From the NCBI GenBank assembly GCA_041574955.1, contig JBFGNS010000039.1, positions 1-28,050 on the forward strand: a stretch of DNA of 28,050 bases. Reading direction: 5' to 3'. Shown here piece by piece: positions 14,904-22,605 of the stretch; within the stretch, counting starts at the first letter, position 1; every line of letters begins with the position of its first letter. Below the pieces are notes generated by a model, which saw only the letters and a program-made list of their open reading frames with translations, did not search any database and had not been told where the DNA came from. Both the position numbers and the translations under genes were made by a program. Source of the stretch: CALZJC01 sp041574955. GTDB taxonomy: Bacteria; Acidobacteriota; Thermoanaerobaculia; Multivoradales; JAHEKO01.

Positions 14904-15467
14904 CTACTTGCCGGTGACGACGAAATGCGCGCGCCGGTTGCGCTGCCAGCAGGACTCGCTGCTGTCGGTGCACACCGGGCGCTCCTCGCCGTAGCTGACC
15001 GTCCGAATCCGCGTGGCGTCGATGCCGAGCGAGCCCAGGTAGTCGATGGCGGCCGAGGTGCGCCGGTCGCCGAGCGCCAGGTTGTACTCGTTGGTGCCGC
15101 GCTCGTCGCAGTGTCCTTCGACCATGAACCGGAAGTTCGGGTGCTCGCGCATGAACTGCGCGTTGCGGGCCAGCCGCTCGCGCGCGTCGGTCCGCAGGTC
15201 GTACTTGTCGAAGTCGAAGTAGACGTCGCCCAGCAGACCCATCTCGCGAGCCCGGCGGTTGATCTCCTCGATCTCGGCATCCCACGGGTCGGGCGTCTCG
15301 TCGACCACCGGCGGGGGCGGCGGCGGGGCGACCTCCTGCGGCGGTGGGACGGTGGTCACCGGCGGCGGCGCGGGCGGCGGCGCCTGGGGCTTTTTCTTGG
15401 GGCAGCCCAGCACCACCAGCGACACGGCGATGACTGCGACGACCGACAGCATCCGAAAGCGACTCAT
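14904..15467 (-). CDS. pal: Peptidoglycan-associated lipoprotein Pal
   Basis: The protein has 187 residues. I chose the ATG at 15467 because AGGAG precedes it by 9 nt; an in-frame start seven codons earlier lacks such a site. The lipobox SLVVLGC puts the lipidated Cys at 22. A long proline-rich linker (about 29-60) follows, then an OmpA-like domain (about 80-187). That domain has YFDFDKYDLR and the peptidoglycan-binding signature EGHCDERGTNEYNLALGDRR. Pal anchors the outer membrane to the cell wall and is the periplasmic partner of TolB. A cysteine pair near the C-terminus (CTDSSESC) is an unusual addition. A separate promoter lies upstream at 15564-15592. Confidence 0.95.
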   Translation of the reverse strand: MSRFRMLSVVAVIAVSLVVLGCPKKKPQAPPPAPPPVTTVPPPQEVAPPPPPPVVDETPDPWDAEIEEINRRAREMGLLGDVYFDFDKYDLRTDARERLARNAQFMREHPNFRFMVEGHCDERGTNEYNLALGDRRTSAAIDYLGSLGIDATRIRTVSYGEERPVCTDSSESCWQRNRRAHFVVTGK

Positions 15468-15563
15468 AAGACCTCTCCTTGATCGCACTGGCGTTAGGGC
15501 GCTTCCGTCCCGGAGCGCGCGAAAGCACTTGACTCCACGAGCCAGGGCCGTGGAAGCGCCGCG

Positions 15564-15592
15564 ACTCTAGCAGAAGGGCCCGAAGGGTACAA
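15564..15592 (-). promoter_or_regulatory. Internal promoter for pal-cpoB
   Basis: TTGTAC (15587-15592), a 17-bp spacer and TAGAGT (15564-15569) are present, with TG one base before the -10. Transcription would start near 15557, about 90 nt before pal. It lies in the 168-nt gap after tolB. Confidence 0.65.
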
Positions 15593-15635
15593 CACCTTTA
15601 GGTCCAGAAAGTTCGGGCCTCCGGGCCGTTGCCGC

Positions 15636-17006
15636 TCAGGGGGTGTAGCCCGACCAGCTGGGGCCCTGGTTGTTGCCCTCACGGGTGAGCTGGCGGAGGT
15701 TGGCGCCGTCGACGTCGACGGCGTAGATCTGCGTTTCGCGCCGGCTGCCGTAGGCACGGGTCGAGGCGAAGGCGATCTTGCGGCCGTCGGGCGAGAAGCT
15801 GGGCGTCTCGTCGCTGCTGCGGCCGGCGGTCAGGTAGCTGGTCTCGAGGGTCACCAGGTCGGTGAGCGCCAGGTTGAAGCTGCGGTCGCGGCGGCTGGCG
15901 TAGACCAGTCGAGTGCCGTTGGGGCTCCAGGCGGCGCCGTCGTTGTAGCTGCCCTGGGTCGAGATGCGCCGCAGGTTGGCGCCCTCCGAGTCCACGATGT
16001 AGATCTGCGGGCTGCCCGAGCGGCTGGAGGTGAACGCGATCTCGCGACCGCTCGGGCTCCACGCCGGGTTGGTGTCGATGCCGGGCGCATAGGTGAGCTG
16101 CCGAAGCCCGCTGCCATCGCGGTTTGCGACGAAGATCTCGGTGTTGCCGGAAACCGAGCGCGCGAAGGCGAAGCGGCGGCCGTCGGGGGCGAAGGTGGGC
16201 GAGCTGTTGAGCGTGCCGTCGGTGATCAGCCCCTGCTTGCGTCCCGTCGCCAGGTCGGCGAGGAACACTCCCGGCGTACCGCGCACGTAGGTGACGTAGG
16301 CCAGCAGGCCGCCGTCGGGGCTCCAGTCGGGCGACAGCGACAACGAGCGGTGGGCGGTCACCGGCCGCTGGTTCCAGCCGTCGTAGTCCATCAGGTAGAT
16401 CTCCTTCTGCTCGTGGGGCGCCGAGCGGTCGGAGACGAAGGCGATGGAGGTCAGGGCGATGCCCTTGCGCTGGCCGAAGTACAGCACCACCTCGTCGGAC
16501 AGGGTATGGGCGAGCCGCCGTGCGAGGCGCAGCTCACCGCGGTAGCGCTTGCCGAGCACGCTCTGCCCGCTCTCGAGGTGGGAAACCCGCCCCTCGATCA
16601 CCAGCCGGTCGCCCTGCTGCTCGATGTCGGTCTCGAGGACCACCTCGTTGCCCAGCGAGCGGTACAGCTCGGCGTCGCGCGCGGCCTCGCCGGTCAGGCT
16701 CAGGGCCGCCAGCTCGGCGGGCCCCTGGATGACGAAGATGCGGCTGTACTCGAGGTCGTTGCGCAGGGTCTCTTCGACCTCTCGCGCCGCCTCCGCGGCC
16801 TCGGCCGAGAACGGGCCCCGCATGCGGGCGGCGGGGAAGGCGAGGCGCACCATCGGCCGCTCGCCGGCGCGCAGGGTGAGGACGACGTCGGGTTTCTCGT
16901 CGCCGGCCTGCGGCCCGCCGAGGGCCGGCAGGGGAGCCAGCAGCGTGGCGGCGCCGGCGGCGAGCGCCAGGGCGGCAGGCAGCAGAGGGGCAGTTCGGAA
17001 TCTCAT
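15636..17006 (-). CDS. tolB: Tol-Pal system periplasmic beta-propeller protein TolB
   Basis: This 456-residue protein has a signal peptide (MRFRTAPLLPAALALAAGAATLLAPLPALG). The N-terminal domain (about 40-215) is of the TolB type, with IFVIQGPAEL and a GxxVVLETDIEQQGDRLVIEGRV region. The C-terminal six-bladed propeller is built of WSPDG/FAPDGRRFAFARS-type repeats, with SPDW, SPTF, NPAW, GAAW and TPSF starting successive blades. TolB binds Pal and, through its N-terminus, TolA. The ATG at 17006 has AGGAG about 12 nt upstream, which is rather far. It follows the TolA/TonB-like gene by 19 nt. Confidence 0.95.
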   Translation of the reverse strand: MRFRTAPLLPAALALAAGAATLLAPLPALGGPQAGDEKPDVVLTLRAGERPMVRLAFPAARMRGPFSAEAAEAAREVEETLRNDLEYSRIFVIQGPAELAALSLTGEAARDAELYRSLGNEVVLETDIEQQGDRLVIEGRVSHLESGQSVLGKRYRGELRLARRLAHTLSDEVVLYFGQRKGIALTSIAFVSDRSAPHEQKEIYLMDYDGWNQRPVTAHRSLSLSPDWSPDGGLLAYVTYVRGTPGVFLADLATGRKQGLITDGTLNSSPTFAPDGRRFAFARSVSGNTEIFVANRDGSGLRQLTYAPGIDTNPAWSPSGREIAFTSSRSGSPQIYIVDSEGANLRRISTQGSYNDGAAWSPNGTRLVYASRRDRSFNLALTDLVTLETSYLTAGRSSDETPSFSPDGRKIAFASTRAYGSRRETQIYAVDVDGANLRQLTREGNNQGPSWSGYTP

Positions 17007-17025
17007 GGTCGTGGGTTGCTCCTCG

Positions 17026-17778
17026 TCATTCGAGGTAGAGCTTGACCGCCAGCGATCCCTGCGGGTAGCTGTCGGGCAGCCGCGGGAACGGGCCGGCCAG
17101 CTGCACCGCGCGCAGGCCGGCGAGGTCGAAGACGTTGAATCCGGAGGACTCGACGATGCGCAGGTCCGAGACGCTGCCGTCGCGCTGGATGCGGAAGAAC
17201 ACCGCGGCCCGCACCGTGGCGCCAAGCCGTGGCCGGCTCCACTGAGAGCCGATCAGCGACAGCATCTGGTCCAGGTAGTAGCCGTAGGTGAAGTTCTGGT
17301 CCGCCAGGTCGATGCTGGCGCCGCCGAACGCCGAGGTGCCGGTGGAGCTGCCGGTGGGGGAGCCCTGGCGGCGGCCAAGCTCGCCCGCGTCGGGTGCCGC
17401 CGGCTCCGGCGCCGCTGGCCGCTCGCGGCTGGGCTCGGCTGGCTTGGCCGGCTGCTTGGGACGTGGCTCGGGTGGCGCCACCGCCGCCGGCGTCGGCTTC
17501 GGCGCGCTCTCCTCGACCACGACCGGCTCCGGCTCGGGGCGGCGCTCGCGGCGCGGCGCCGGCACCGGCTCGCGCACGCCCAGCGCCTGCGCCGGCACCA
17601 CGTACACAGGCACGAACTCGGGCGGCGCCACCGCCTTGCGCGCCGCCAGCAGCGGTGCCACGGTGAAGGTGGCCGCCAGCAGCAGGTGCACCGCCAGCGA
17701 ACCGATCAGCCGGACGCGGCTGCTGGCCGCGACCTGGCGCCGGCGGTGCTCGAGGATGGCGGCGATGGCACGCTGCAT
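17026..17778 (-). CDS. tolA: TolA/TonB-like energy-transducing protein
   Basis: This 250-residue protein has one N-terminal membrane anchor (about 23-45). A periplasmic Pro/Glu/Ala-rich spacer (about 50-135) follows, and then a TonB C-terminal domain (about 165-250). That domain includes QWSRPRLGATVRAAVFFRIQRDGSVSDLRIVESSGFNVFD. TonB and TolA share this architecture. The position between tolR and tolB makes the TolA role by far more likely. In many phyla outside the gamma-proteobacteria the TolA slot is filled by such a TonB_C protein, lacking the long helical domain II. The ATG at 17778 lies 13 nt after the tolR stop. Confidence 0.85.
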   Translation of the reverse strand: MQRAIAAILEHRRRQVAASSRVRLIGSLAVHLLLAATFTVAPLLAARKAVAPPEFVPVYVVPAQALGVREPVPAPRRERRPEPEPVVVEESAPKPTPAAVAPPEPRPKQPAKPAEPSRERPAAPEPAAPDAGELGRRQGSPTGSSTGTSAFGGASIDLADQNFTYGYYLDQMLSLIGSQWSRPRLGATVRAAVFFRIQRDGSVSDLRIVESSGFNVFDLAGLRAVQLAGPFPRLPDSYPQGSLAVKLYLE

Positions 17779-17791
17779 GGTCGTTCCCGGC

Positions 17792-18220
17792 TCAGCCCCG
17801 CCGGCCCGGCCGCTCGGTCACCATGCCGATCTGCTCGATGCCGCCGCGGTGCAGCAGGTCGAGCACCTCGACCACCTTGCCGTAGGGCAGCTCGCGATCG
17901 CCCTTGAGGAACACCGCCTTGTCCTGGCGCGCCTCGAGGATCGGCAGCAGCCGCTCCACCAGCTGGCTCGGGTGCACCGGCTGCTCCTGGACGTAGACCA
18001 GGCCGTCGAGGTTGATCGACAGCACCAGCGGATCGTCGACCCGCATGGGCAGGCTTTCGGCCTGTGCCTGGGGCAGCGCCACTTCGATGCCCTGGTGCAA
18101 CATCGGTGCCGTGATCATGAAGATGATCAGCAGCACCAGCATCACGTCCACCAGCGGCGTGACGTTGATGTCGGCCAGGACCGGGTCGTCTTGCTGGCTC
18201 TGGGATCCGGAGAACGCCAT
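17792..18220 (-). CDS. tolR: Biopolymer transport protein TolR/ExbD
   Basis: This 142-residue protein has the ExbD/TolR plan. A short cytoplasmic N-terminus is followed by one membrane helix, which contains the conserved proton-path aspartate in INVTPLVDVMLVLLIIFMI. A periplasmic domain follows, ending LPYGKVVEVLDLLHRGGIEQIGMVTE. With TolQ it forms the inner-membrane proton-driven motor that energises TolA. The ATG at 18220 was chosen because the family begins shortly before the DINVTPLVD motif. An in-frame upstream extension would run through the tolQ 3' end. Confidence 0.94.
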   Translation of the reverse strand: MAFSGSQSQQDDPVLADINVTPLVDVMLVLLIIFMITAPMLHQGIEVALPQAQAESLPMRVDDPLVLSINLDGLVYVQEQPVHPSQLVERLLPILEARQDKAVFLKGDRELPYGKVVEVLDLLHRGGIEQIGMVTERPGRRG

Positions 18221-18267
18221 GGCTTGGCCCTCCAGCCGATCGCCGGCGCCGGCGGTGGTGCGGCGCC

Positions 18268-18993
18268 TCAGGTGAAGTTGCGCTCGGCCAGGTTGATCAT
18301 CTCGAGGACGAAGTCCTCGAGCTCGCCGCGGAAGCCGCGCACGCGGTTGGCGAAGTAGTTGTAGCCCATCAGGGCGGGAATGGCGGCCGCCAGCCCGAGC
18401 GCCGTGTTGACCAGCGCCTCGGCGATACCGGGAGCGACCGCCACCAGCGAGGTGGAGCCCGTGACCCCGATGTCCTGGAACGCCGTCATGATGCCCCAGA
18501 CCGTGCCGAAAAGGCCGATGAACGGGCTGGCCGCGGCAGTGGTGGCGAGAAAGCCGGAGTTGCGCGCCAGCAGCGCGACCTCGGCTCCCATCGCCCGGCG
18601 CAGGCTGCGCTCGAGCGCGGCAAGCGAGCGGATCCGGTAGCCGGCCGGGGCGTCGCCTGCCTGCTGGCGCATCGCCTTGACCTGGGCGTCGATCTCGACG
18701 TAGCCGGCCTGGAAGACGCCCACCAGCGGCGAGGCCTGGAGCCGCGCCGCCGAGGCGTTGACGTCGCTGAAGCGCTGGCTGTTGCGGAAGGCGTCGAGGA
18801 AGTCGTGGGACTGCCGCTCGGCGCGCTTGAAGTGGAAGTACTTGCCGATCATGATGGCCCAGGACACGATCGACATCAGCACCAGGGTGCCCGCCACCAC
18901 CCACGCCATCACCCCGGCGTGGGCGAAGAGCTCCAGCAGCCCCGGCCTGGCGGCGGGGGAGAGCTGGGCGACGATCAGGGGAGCGGCGGGCAT
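18268..18993 (-). CDS. tolQ: Motor subunit TolQ/ExbB
   Basis: This 241-residue membrane protein has three helices: about 26-48, then the two long conserved ones near 140-165 and 190-212. The signature segments FLATTAAASPFIGLFGTVWGIM and ALVNTALGLAAAIPALMGYNYF line the proton pathway in this family. A cytoplasmic domain with Arg/Lys-rich helices lies between helices 1 and 2. It is the first gene of the tol cluster. The ATG at 18993 has a poor ribosome site. The extended -10 at 19019-19027 would give a leader of only about 18 nt. No ybgC thioesterase gene precedes it. Confidence 0.94.
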   Translation of the reverse strand: MPAAPLIVAQLSPAARPGLLELFAHAGVMAWVVAGTLVLMSIVSWAIMIGKYFHFKRAERQSHDFLDAFRNSQRFSDVNASAARLQASPLVGVFQAGYVEIDAQVKAMRQQAGDAPAGYRIRSLAALERSLRRAMGAEVALLARNSGFLATTAAASPFIGLFGTVWGIMTAFQDIGVTGSTSLVAVAPGIAEALVNTALGLAAAIPALMGYNYFANRVRGFRGELEDFVLEMINLAERNFT

Positions 18994-19018
18994 CGCAGGG
19001 TCGCGGCGGGCGGCGGAA

Positions 19019-19027
19019 AAGGTAGCA
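19019..19027 (-). promoter_or_regulatory. Extended -10 promoter candidate for tolQ
   Basis: On the minus strand TGCTACCTT gives TG, one base, then TACCTT, inside TGTGCTACCTT. No -35 is recognisable. The predicted start near 19012 is just ahead of tolQ. Confidence 0.4.
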
Positions 19028-19108
19028 CATTCCGTGCCGGCGGCGGCCGGCAGGCGGGGAGCGGACCGCCCGGTCGGCCGAGCGCCGCGCCGGCGGGTGG
19101 CTCGCGTC

Positions 19109-19136
19109 TTGACCCGAGCGCGGGCGGCTGCATAAG
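19109..19136 (+). promoter_or_regulatory. Promoter of etfB-etfA
   Basis: TTGACC (19109-19114), a 16-bp spacer and CATAAG (19131-19136) are present. The predicted start near 19143 leaves a leader of about 70 nt before etfB. Confidence 0.5.
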
Positions 19137-19215
19137 GTGCTCGCGACGGCGGCTCCCGCCGGCCGTCCCCGGCGGCACGGTCAGCCGCTCCTTCACCCGC
19201 AGGAGGGTCTTTGCG

Positions 19216-20010
19216 ATGCGCATCGCAGTCTGCGTCAAGCAGGTTCCCGACACCGAAGCGCGCCTCAGGGTGCGCAAGGACGGTCAGTGGATCGACGAGG
19301 AGGACCTGCCGTTCGTCATCAACGAGAACGACGAGTACGCGCTCGAGGAGGCCCTGCGGTTGGCCGAGGCCACCGGCGGCGAGGTGGTGGTCTTCTCGCT
19401 CGGCCCGGAGCGCGTGCGCGAGGCGCTGCGCAAGGCGCTGGCGGTGGGGGCGGCGCGCGCCGTACACCTCAAGGACGAGGCGTTTCTGGGCGGCGACGCG
19501 CTGGCCACCGGCCGCGCCCTGGCGGCCGCCATCCGTGGGGAGAGCTTCGACCTGGTGCTCACCGGCTCGCAGTCGGACGACGCCGGCTACGGCGCCACCG
19601 GCACGATCATCGCCGGCGAGCTGGGCTGGCCGCACGCCTGGCTGGTGATGGGGGTCGAGCTCGAGGACGGCGGCAAGTCGGTCAAGGTGACGCGCGAGAT
19701 GGAGAGCGGGCTCAACGAGCTGTCGCGGATCGGGTTGCCGGCGGTGCTGCAGATCCAGGCCGGCATCAACCATCCGCGCTACGCCTCGCTCAAGGGCATC
19801 ATGCAGGCCAAGAAGAAGGAGATCGCCTCGCCCGGCCCGGCCGAGCTGGGGCTCGAGGCCGGCCAGACGGGCGCCGCGGCCTCCCGCCTCGAGCTGCTCA
19901 ACGTGGCGTTCCCCGAGAGCGGTGAGGGCGCCCAGATGCTGGAGGGAGAGCCGGCGGCGATCGCCGCCGAGCTGGTGGCCAGACTCCAGCGGGAAGCGAA
20001 GGTGCTGTGA
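19216..20010 (+). CDS. etfB: Electron transfer flavoprotein beta subunit
   Basis: This 264-residue protein is of normal EtfB length. It begins MRIAVCVKQVPDTEARLRV and has VINENDEYALEEALRL, the AMP-binding stretch DLVLTGSQSDDAGYGATG, and SGLNELSRIGLPAVLQIQAGINHPRYASLKGIM with the ETF-beta signature near residue 190. EtfAB carries electrons from acyl-CoA and related dehydrogenases to the quinone pool. The ATG at 19216 follows a strong AGGAGGG by 8 nt. etfA begins in the stop codon (TGATG). No dehydrogenase or ETF-quinone oxidoreductase gene is adjacent. Confidence 0.96.
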   Translation: MRIAVCVKQVPDTEARLRVRKDGQWIDEEDLPFVINENDEYALEEALRLAEATGGEVVVFSLGPERVREALRKALAVGAARAVHLKDEAFLGGDALATGRALAAAIRGESFDLVLTGSQSDDAGYGATGTIIAGELGWPHAWLVMGVELEDGGKSVKVTREMESGLNELSRIGLPAVLQIQAGINHPRYASLKGIMQAKKKEIASPGPAELGLEAGQTGAAASRLELLNVAFPESGEGAQMLEGEPAAIAAELVARLQREAKVL

Positions 20011-20996
20011 TGGGCAACGCTATCTGGATCGTCCTGGAGCACCGGCAGGGCAAGCCCCATCGGATGGCGCTCGAAGCGGTGGCGGCCGGCCAGGAGCTGG
20101 CCCGCGTCACCGGCGGCACCGCCGAGGCGGTGGTGGTGGGTGGCGCCGAGGCGCGGGCGGTTGCCGACCAGGCCGCCGGCTGGCAGCTCGGCGCGGTGCG
20201 CTTCGTGGCGGGCGAGGGCGTCGCCCACTACACCCCGGGAGGCTACGCCGGCGCGCTGGCCGAGGCGGTCGAGGCCGACCGCCCGGCGGTGGTGCTGTTC
20301 CCGCACACCTACCAGTCGGTGGAGTACGTGCCGCGGCTGGCGCAGGCGCTGGGCGCGGCGCTGGTCCCCGAGGCGGTGTCCTTCGAGCAGCGCGACGGCA
20401 GGCTGGTGTGGCGGCGGCCTGTGCTGGGCGGCAAGCTGGTGGCCGAGGTGGCGGCGCGCGGCGAGGGTCCGGTGCTGGTGACCCTGCAGTCCGGCGCTTT
20501 CGCGGCCGATCAGCTGGCGGCCGCTGCCGAGCCGGCCCCGATTCTCGAGCAGTCCACGACGGCGGCCGCCGACCGGGAGGTCCTCGGTGTCGAGGAGGCG
20601 GCCGAGCAGCAGGTCGACCTGTCGCAGGCGCCGGTGATCGTGGCGGTGGGGCGGGGAGTCGGCAAGCAGGAGAACCTGGTCCTGGTGCGCGAGCTGGCCG
20701 AGGCGCTGGGCGCCGAGATCGGCGCCAGCCGCCCGGTGATCGACAGCGGCTGGCTCGAGCGCGAGCGCCAGATCGGCTCGAGCGGCCAGACGGTGGCGCC
20801 CAGGCTGTACGTGGCGCTGGGCATCTCGGGTGCCATCCAGCACGTGGTCGGGATGAAGGGGTCGCAGGTGGTGGTCGCGATCAACAAGGACCCCGGGGCC
20901 CCGATCTTCGCGATCGCGGACTACGGCGTGGTCGGCGACCTGCACGAGGTGGTGCCGGCGCTCACCGCGGCGGTGCGCGAGGCCAAGGCCGGCTGA
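20010..20996 (+). CDS. etfA: Electron transfer flavoprotein alpha subunit
   Basis: This 328-residue protein begins MGNAIWIVLEHRQGKPHRMALEAV. The N-terminal domain (about 1-190) has the TYQSVEYVPRLAQALGAALVPE region. The C-terminal FAD-binding domain reads VAVGRGVGKQENLVLVRELA, GASRPVIDSGWLERERQIG, GQTVAPRLYVALGISGAIQH and NKDPGAPIFAIADYGVVGDL, which is the ETF-alpha signature. I chose the ATG at 20010, which shares its A with the etfB stop; a GTG one codon earlier is equally in frame. The two subunits form the heterodimer that holds FAD. The stop codon lies inside a perfect hairpin shared with the converging gene. Confidence 0.96.
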   Translation: MGNAIWIVLEHRQGKPHRMALEAVAAGQELARVTGGTAEAVVVGGAEARAVADQAAGWQLGAVRFVAGEGVAHYTPGGYAGALAEAVEADRPAVVLFPHTYQSVEYVPRLAQALGAALVPEAVSFEQRDGRLVWRRPVLGGKLVAEVAARGEGPVLVTLQSGAFAADQLAAAAEPAPILEQSTTAAADREVLGVEEAAEQQVDLSQAPVIVAVGRGVGKQENLVLVRELAEALGAEIGASRPVIDSGWLERERQIGSSGQTVAPRLYVALGISGAIQHVVGMKGSQVVVAINKDPGAPIFAIADYGVVGDLHEVVPALTAAVREAKAG

Positions 20997-21016
20997 GCCG
21001 GCTGCCGGCTCAGCCG
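20990..21016. terminator. Bidirectional hairpin spanning two convergent stop codons
   Basis: A perfect 12-bp stem CGGCTGAGCCGG/CCGGCTCAGCCG (20990-21001 with 21005-21016) has a 3-nt loop. It contains the etfA stop (20994-20996) in one arm and the RNA methyltransferase stop (21010-21012) in the other. No T-tract follows on either strand, so it may act as an mRNA 3'-end stabiliser or in factor-dependent termination. Confidence 0.65.
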
Positions 21017-21786
21017 CCGCCGGCGCGGCGCCGCAGCTCGTAGAGCACCACCGCCGCCGCCACCGCCACGTTGAGCGACTCGACGGGCGCCGCCATCGGC
21101 ACCGACAGCTCGAGGTCGGCGCGGCGGCGGGCCGACGGCGACAGACCCGGGCCCTCGGCGCCGAGCATCAGGCAGAGGTTGTCGGGCAGCTCGGTGCCCC
21201 ACAGCGGGCGGCCGCCGCTCGGCACCAGCGCCGCGAAGGTCGCGGCCGGCGGCGCCAGCGCCCCTGCCAGCGTCTCTACCGAGACCCCGACCGCCACCGG
21301 CAGGCGGAGCAGGCTGCCGGCCGAGGCGCGCAGCGCGCGCGGGTGGTTGGGATGGGCGGAGCCCGCGGCCAGCGCCAGGCCGGCGGCGCCGGCGGCCTCG
21401 GCCACCCGTGCCAAGGCACCCAGGTTGGCGGGCGTCTGCAGTCGGTCGACAAACAGGTAGACGCCGGGCGGTGGCGGCAGGGTCTCGACCCCGCCGCGCG
21501 GCAGGTGGGCGAGCGCCACGACGCCGGCGGGGGAGTCGGCATCGGCCAGCGTGGCGAGCGGGCCGGCGGCGACCTCGAGCGGCGGGCGCACCAGCCGCGC
21601 GGCGAGGGCCCGGCCGGCGCCGCTGGCCAGGAACTCGGGCGTGGCGAGCACGGTCTCGAGCTCGAGTCCGGTTTCGAGCGCCTCGCTCAGCAGGTCCGGA
21701 CCCTCGAGCAGGGCGGCGTCACCGCGCCGGCGCCGCAGCCGGGCGAGGCGGCGCAGGGTGGCGTTCTGGCGGCTGGTGATGGTCAC
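21010..21786 (-). CDS. TrmH/SpoU-family RNA 2'-O-methyltransferase
   Basis: This 258-residue protein has a C-terminal SPOUT (knotted) domain with all three SpoU motifs. Motif 1 is TPANLGALARVAEAAGA, motif 2 is LMLGAEGPGLSPSARR, and motif 3 is VPMAAPVESLNVAVAAAVVLYE. The N-terminal part (about 1-95) is the substrate-binding domain typical of RlmB/TsnR-like members, beginning TSRQNATLRRLARLRRRRGDAALLEGPDLL. Such enzymes methylate a ribose in 23S rRNA or tRNA. The exact target cannot be assigned. The ATG at 21786 follows GAGGGTGACC. It is divergent from the DUF84 gene and convergent with etfA. Confidence 0.9.
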   Translation of the reverse strand: MTITSRQNATLRRLARLRRRRGDAALLEGPDLLSEALETGLELETVLATPEFLASGAGRALAARLVRPPLEVAAGPLATLADADSPAGVVALAHLPRGGVETLPPPPGVYLFVDRLQTPANLGALARVAEAAGAAGLALAAGSAHPNHPRALRASAGSLLRLPVAVGVSVETLAGALAPPAATFAALVPSGGRPLWGTELPDNLCLMLGAEGPGLSPSARRRADLELSVPMAAPVESLNVAVAAAVVLYELRRRAGGG

Positions 21787-21810
21787 CCTCGGGGCCTCGC
21801 GGACGCCGCC

Positions 21811-21839
21811 TTTACTCGGCGCTCCAGGCCGATTATCCT
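21811..21839 (+). promoter_or_regulatory. Promoter candidate for the DUF84 gene
   Basis: TTTACT (21811-21816), a 17-bp spacer and TATCCT (21834-21839) are present. The predicted transcription start near 21846 lies 24 nt before the ATG. Confidence 0.5.
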
Positions 21840-21869
21840 TCGCGCGCGGCCTGGCCGCCTCCCAGCTCC

Positions 21870-22481
21870 ATGCAGCCTCGGAATCTCAGCGAGTTCTGGC
21901 GTCGTTTCCGCACCGGGGTCGAGGTGGCGGTGGCGAGCGCCCAGCCCGACAAGCTGCTCGGCGTGCGCGACGGCTTCCGCCGTTACCTGTACGAGGGGCT
22001 GGCCCAGAACCTGCCGGTGGCGGTGGTACCTCATCCCGAGCCGCAGCGGCCGACCGGACTCGAGCTGAGCGACGCCGAGACCATCGAGGTGGCCCGCGCC
22101 CGCGCCGGCGAGCTGCAGCGGGAGCTCGGCTCCAACTACCACTTCTACGTCGCCGCCGAGGGCGGGCTGCACGCCGTCGAGGTGGCCGATGCGATGCACT
22201 ACTTCGTGCGCTGCTGGGTGGTGGTGATGGGCGAGATGGGGGAGGCGTGGGGGGCGAGCGGCTCGCTCGAGATTCCCGGCCGGCTGCTCGACGGCCTGGA
22301 CCGCGGGCAGCTGTCGTTCGCGGTTCCCGGCACGCGGCGCGGCGGCGGCATGATCCAGTCGCTCAGCGGCGGCCTCGAGACCCGCCGCAGCGCCACCGCC
22401 GAGGCCACCGTGCACGCGCTGTCGACGCTGCTGTACGGCGTGCTCGAGCGCGGCTCGATCCGCGACCGTCCGGGCCGCTAG
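21870..22481 (+). CDS. DUF84-family NTPase (inosine/xanthosine triphosphatase-like)
   Basis: The protein has 203 residues. The pattern fits the DUF84 (NTPase_I-T, YjjX-like) family. VEVAVASAQPDKLLGVRDGFRRYL corresponds to the substrate-binding start of that family. IEVARARAGELQRELGSNYHFYVAAEGGL corresponds to the conserved GA..RA...YavGiEgG region. GSLEIPGRLLDGLDRG, GGGMIQSLSGGLETRRSATAEATVHAL follows the C-terminal pattern. Members hydrolyse non-canonical purine triphosphates and so clean the nucleotide pool. The motif match is looser than in YjjX itself (AEGGL for GLEGG), so activity is less certain. The ATG at 21870 lacks a clear Shine-Dalgarno sequence. metK follows after 124 nt with its own promoter element. 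Confidence 0.72.
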   Translation: MQPRNLSEFWRRFRTGVEVAVASAQPDKLLGVRDGFRRYLYEGLAQNLPVAVVPHPEPQRPTGLELSDAETIEVARARAGELQRELGSNYHFYVAAEGGLHAVEVADAMHYFVRCWVVVMGEMGEAWGASGSLEIPGRLLDGLDRGQLSFAVPGTRRGGGMIQSLSGGLETRRSATAEATVHALSTLLYGVLERGSIRDRPGR

Positions 22482-22503
22482 GTCAGCCTGGCCGGTTGCG
22501 CTG

Positions 22504-22512
22504 TGCTAGCAT
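22504..22512 (+). promoter_or_regulatory. Extended -10 promoter candidate for metK
   Basis: TGCTAGCAT (TG, one base, TAGCAT) lies in the gap before metK, with no recognisable -35. Predicted transcription would start near 22519 and leave a GC-rich leader of about 85 nt. I could not recognise a SAM-riboswitch core in that leader. Confidence 0.45.
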
Positions 22513-22605
22513 CGGCGCGCCGCGCGCGGCCGTTCGCCGCGCCCATCCACGCCGCGACAGCACCCCGCTTCACCAGCCCGCCGGTCCCCGGCAAGGAAGA
22601 TCGCC

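Noticed and set aside
15610..15632. GGCC-rich stem after tolB as a rho-independent terminator
   Set aside because: Only a 4-bp self-complementary stem can be drawn, and it has no proper T-run.
22513..22605. SAM-responsive riboswitch in the metK leader
   Set aside because: The leader is short and GC-rich, and I could not find the conserved core of any SAM or SAH riboswitch class.
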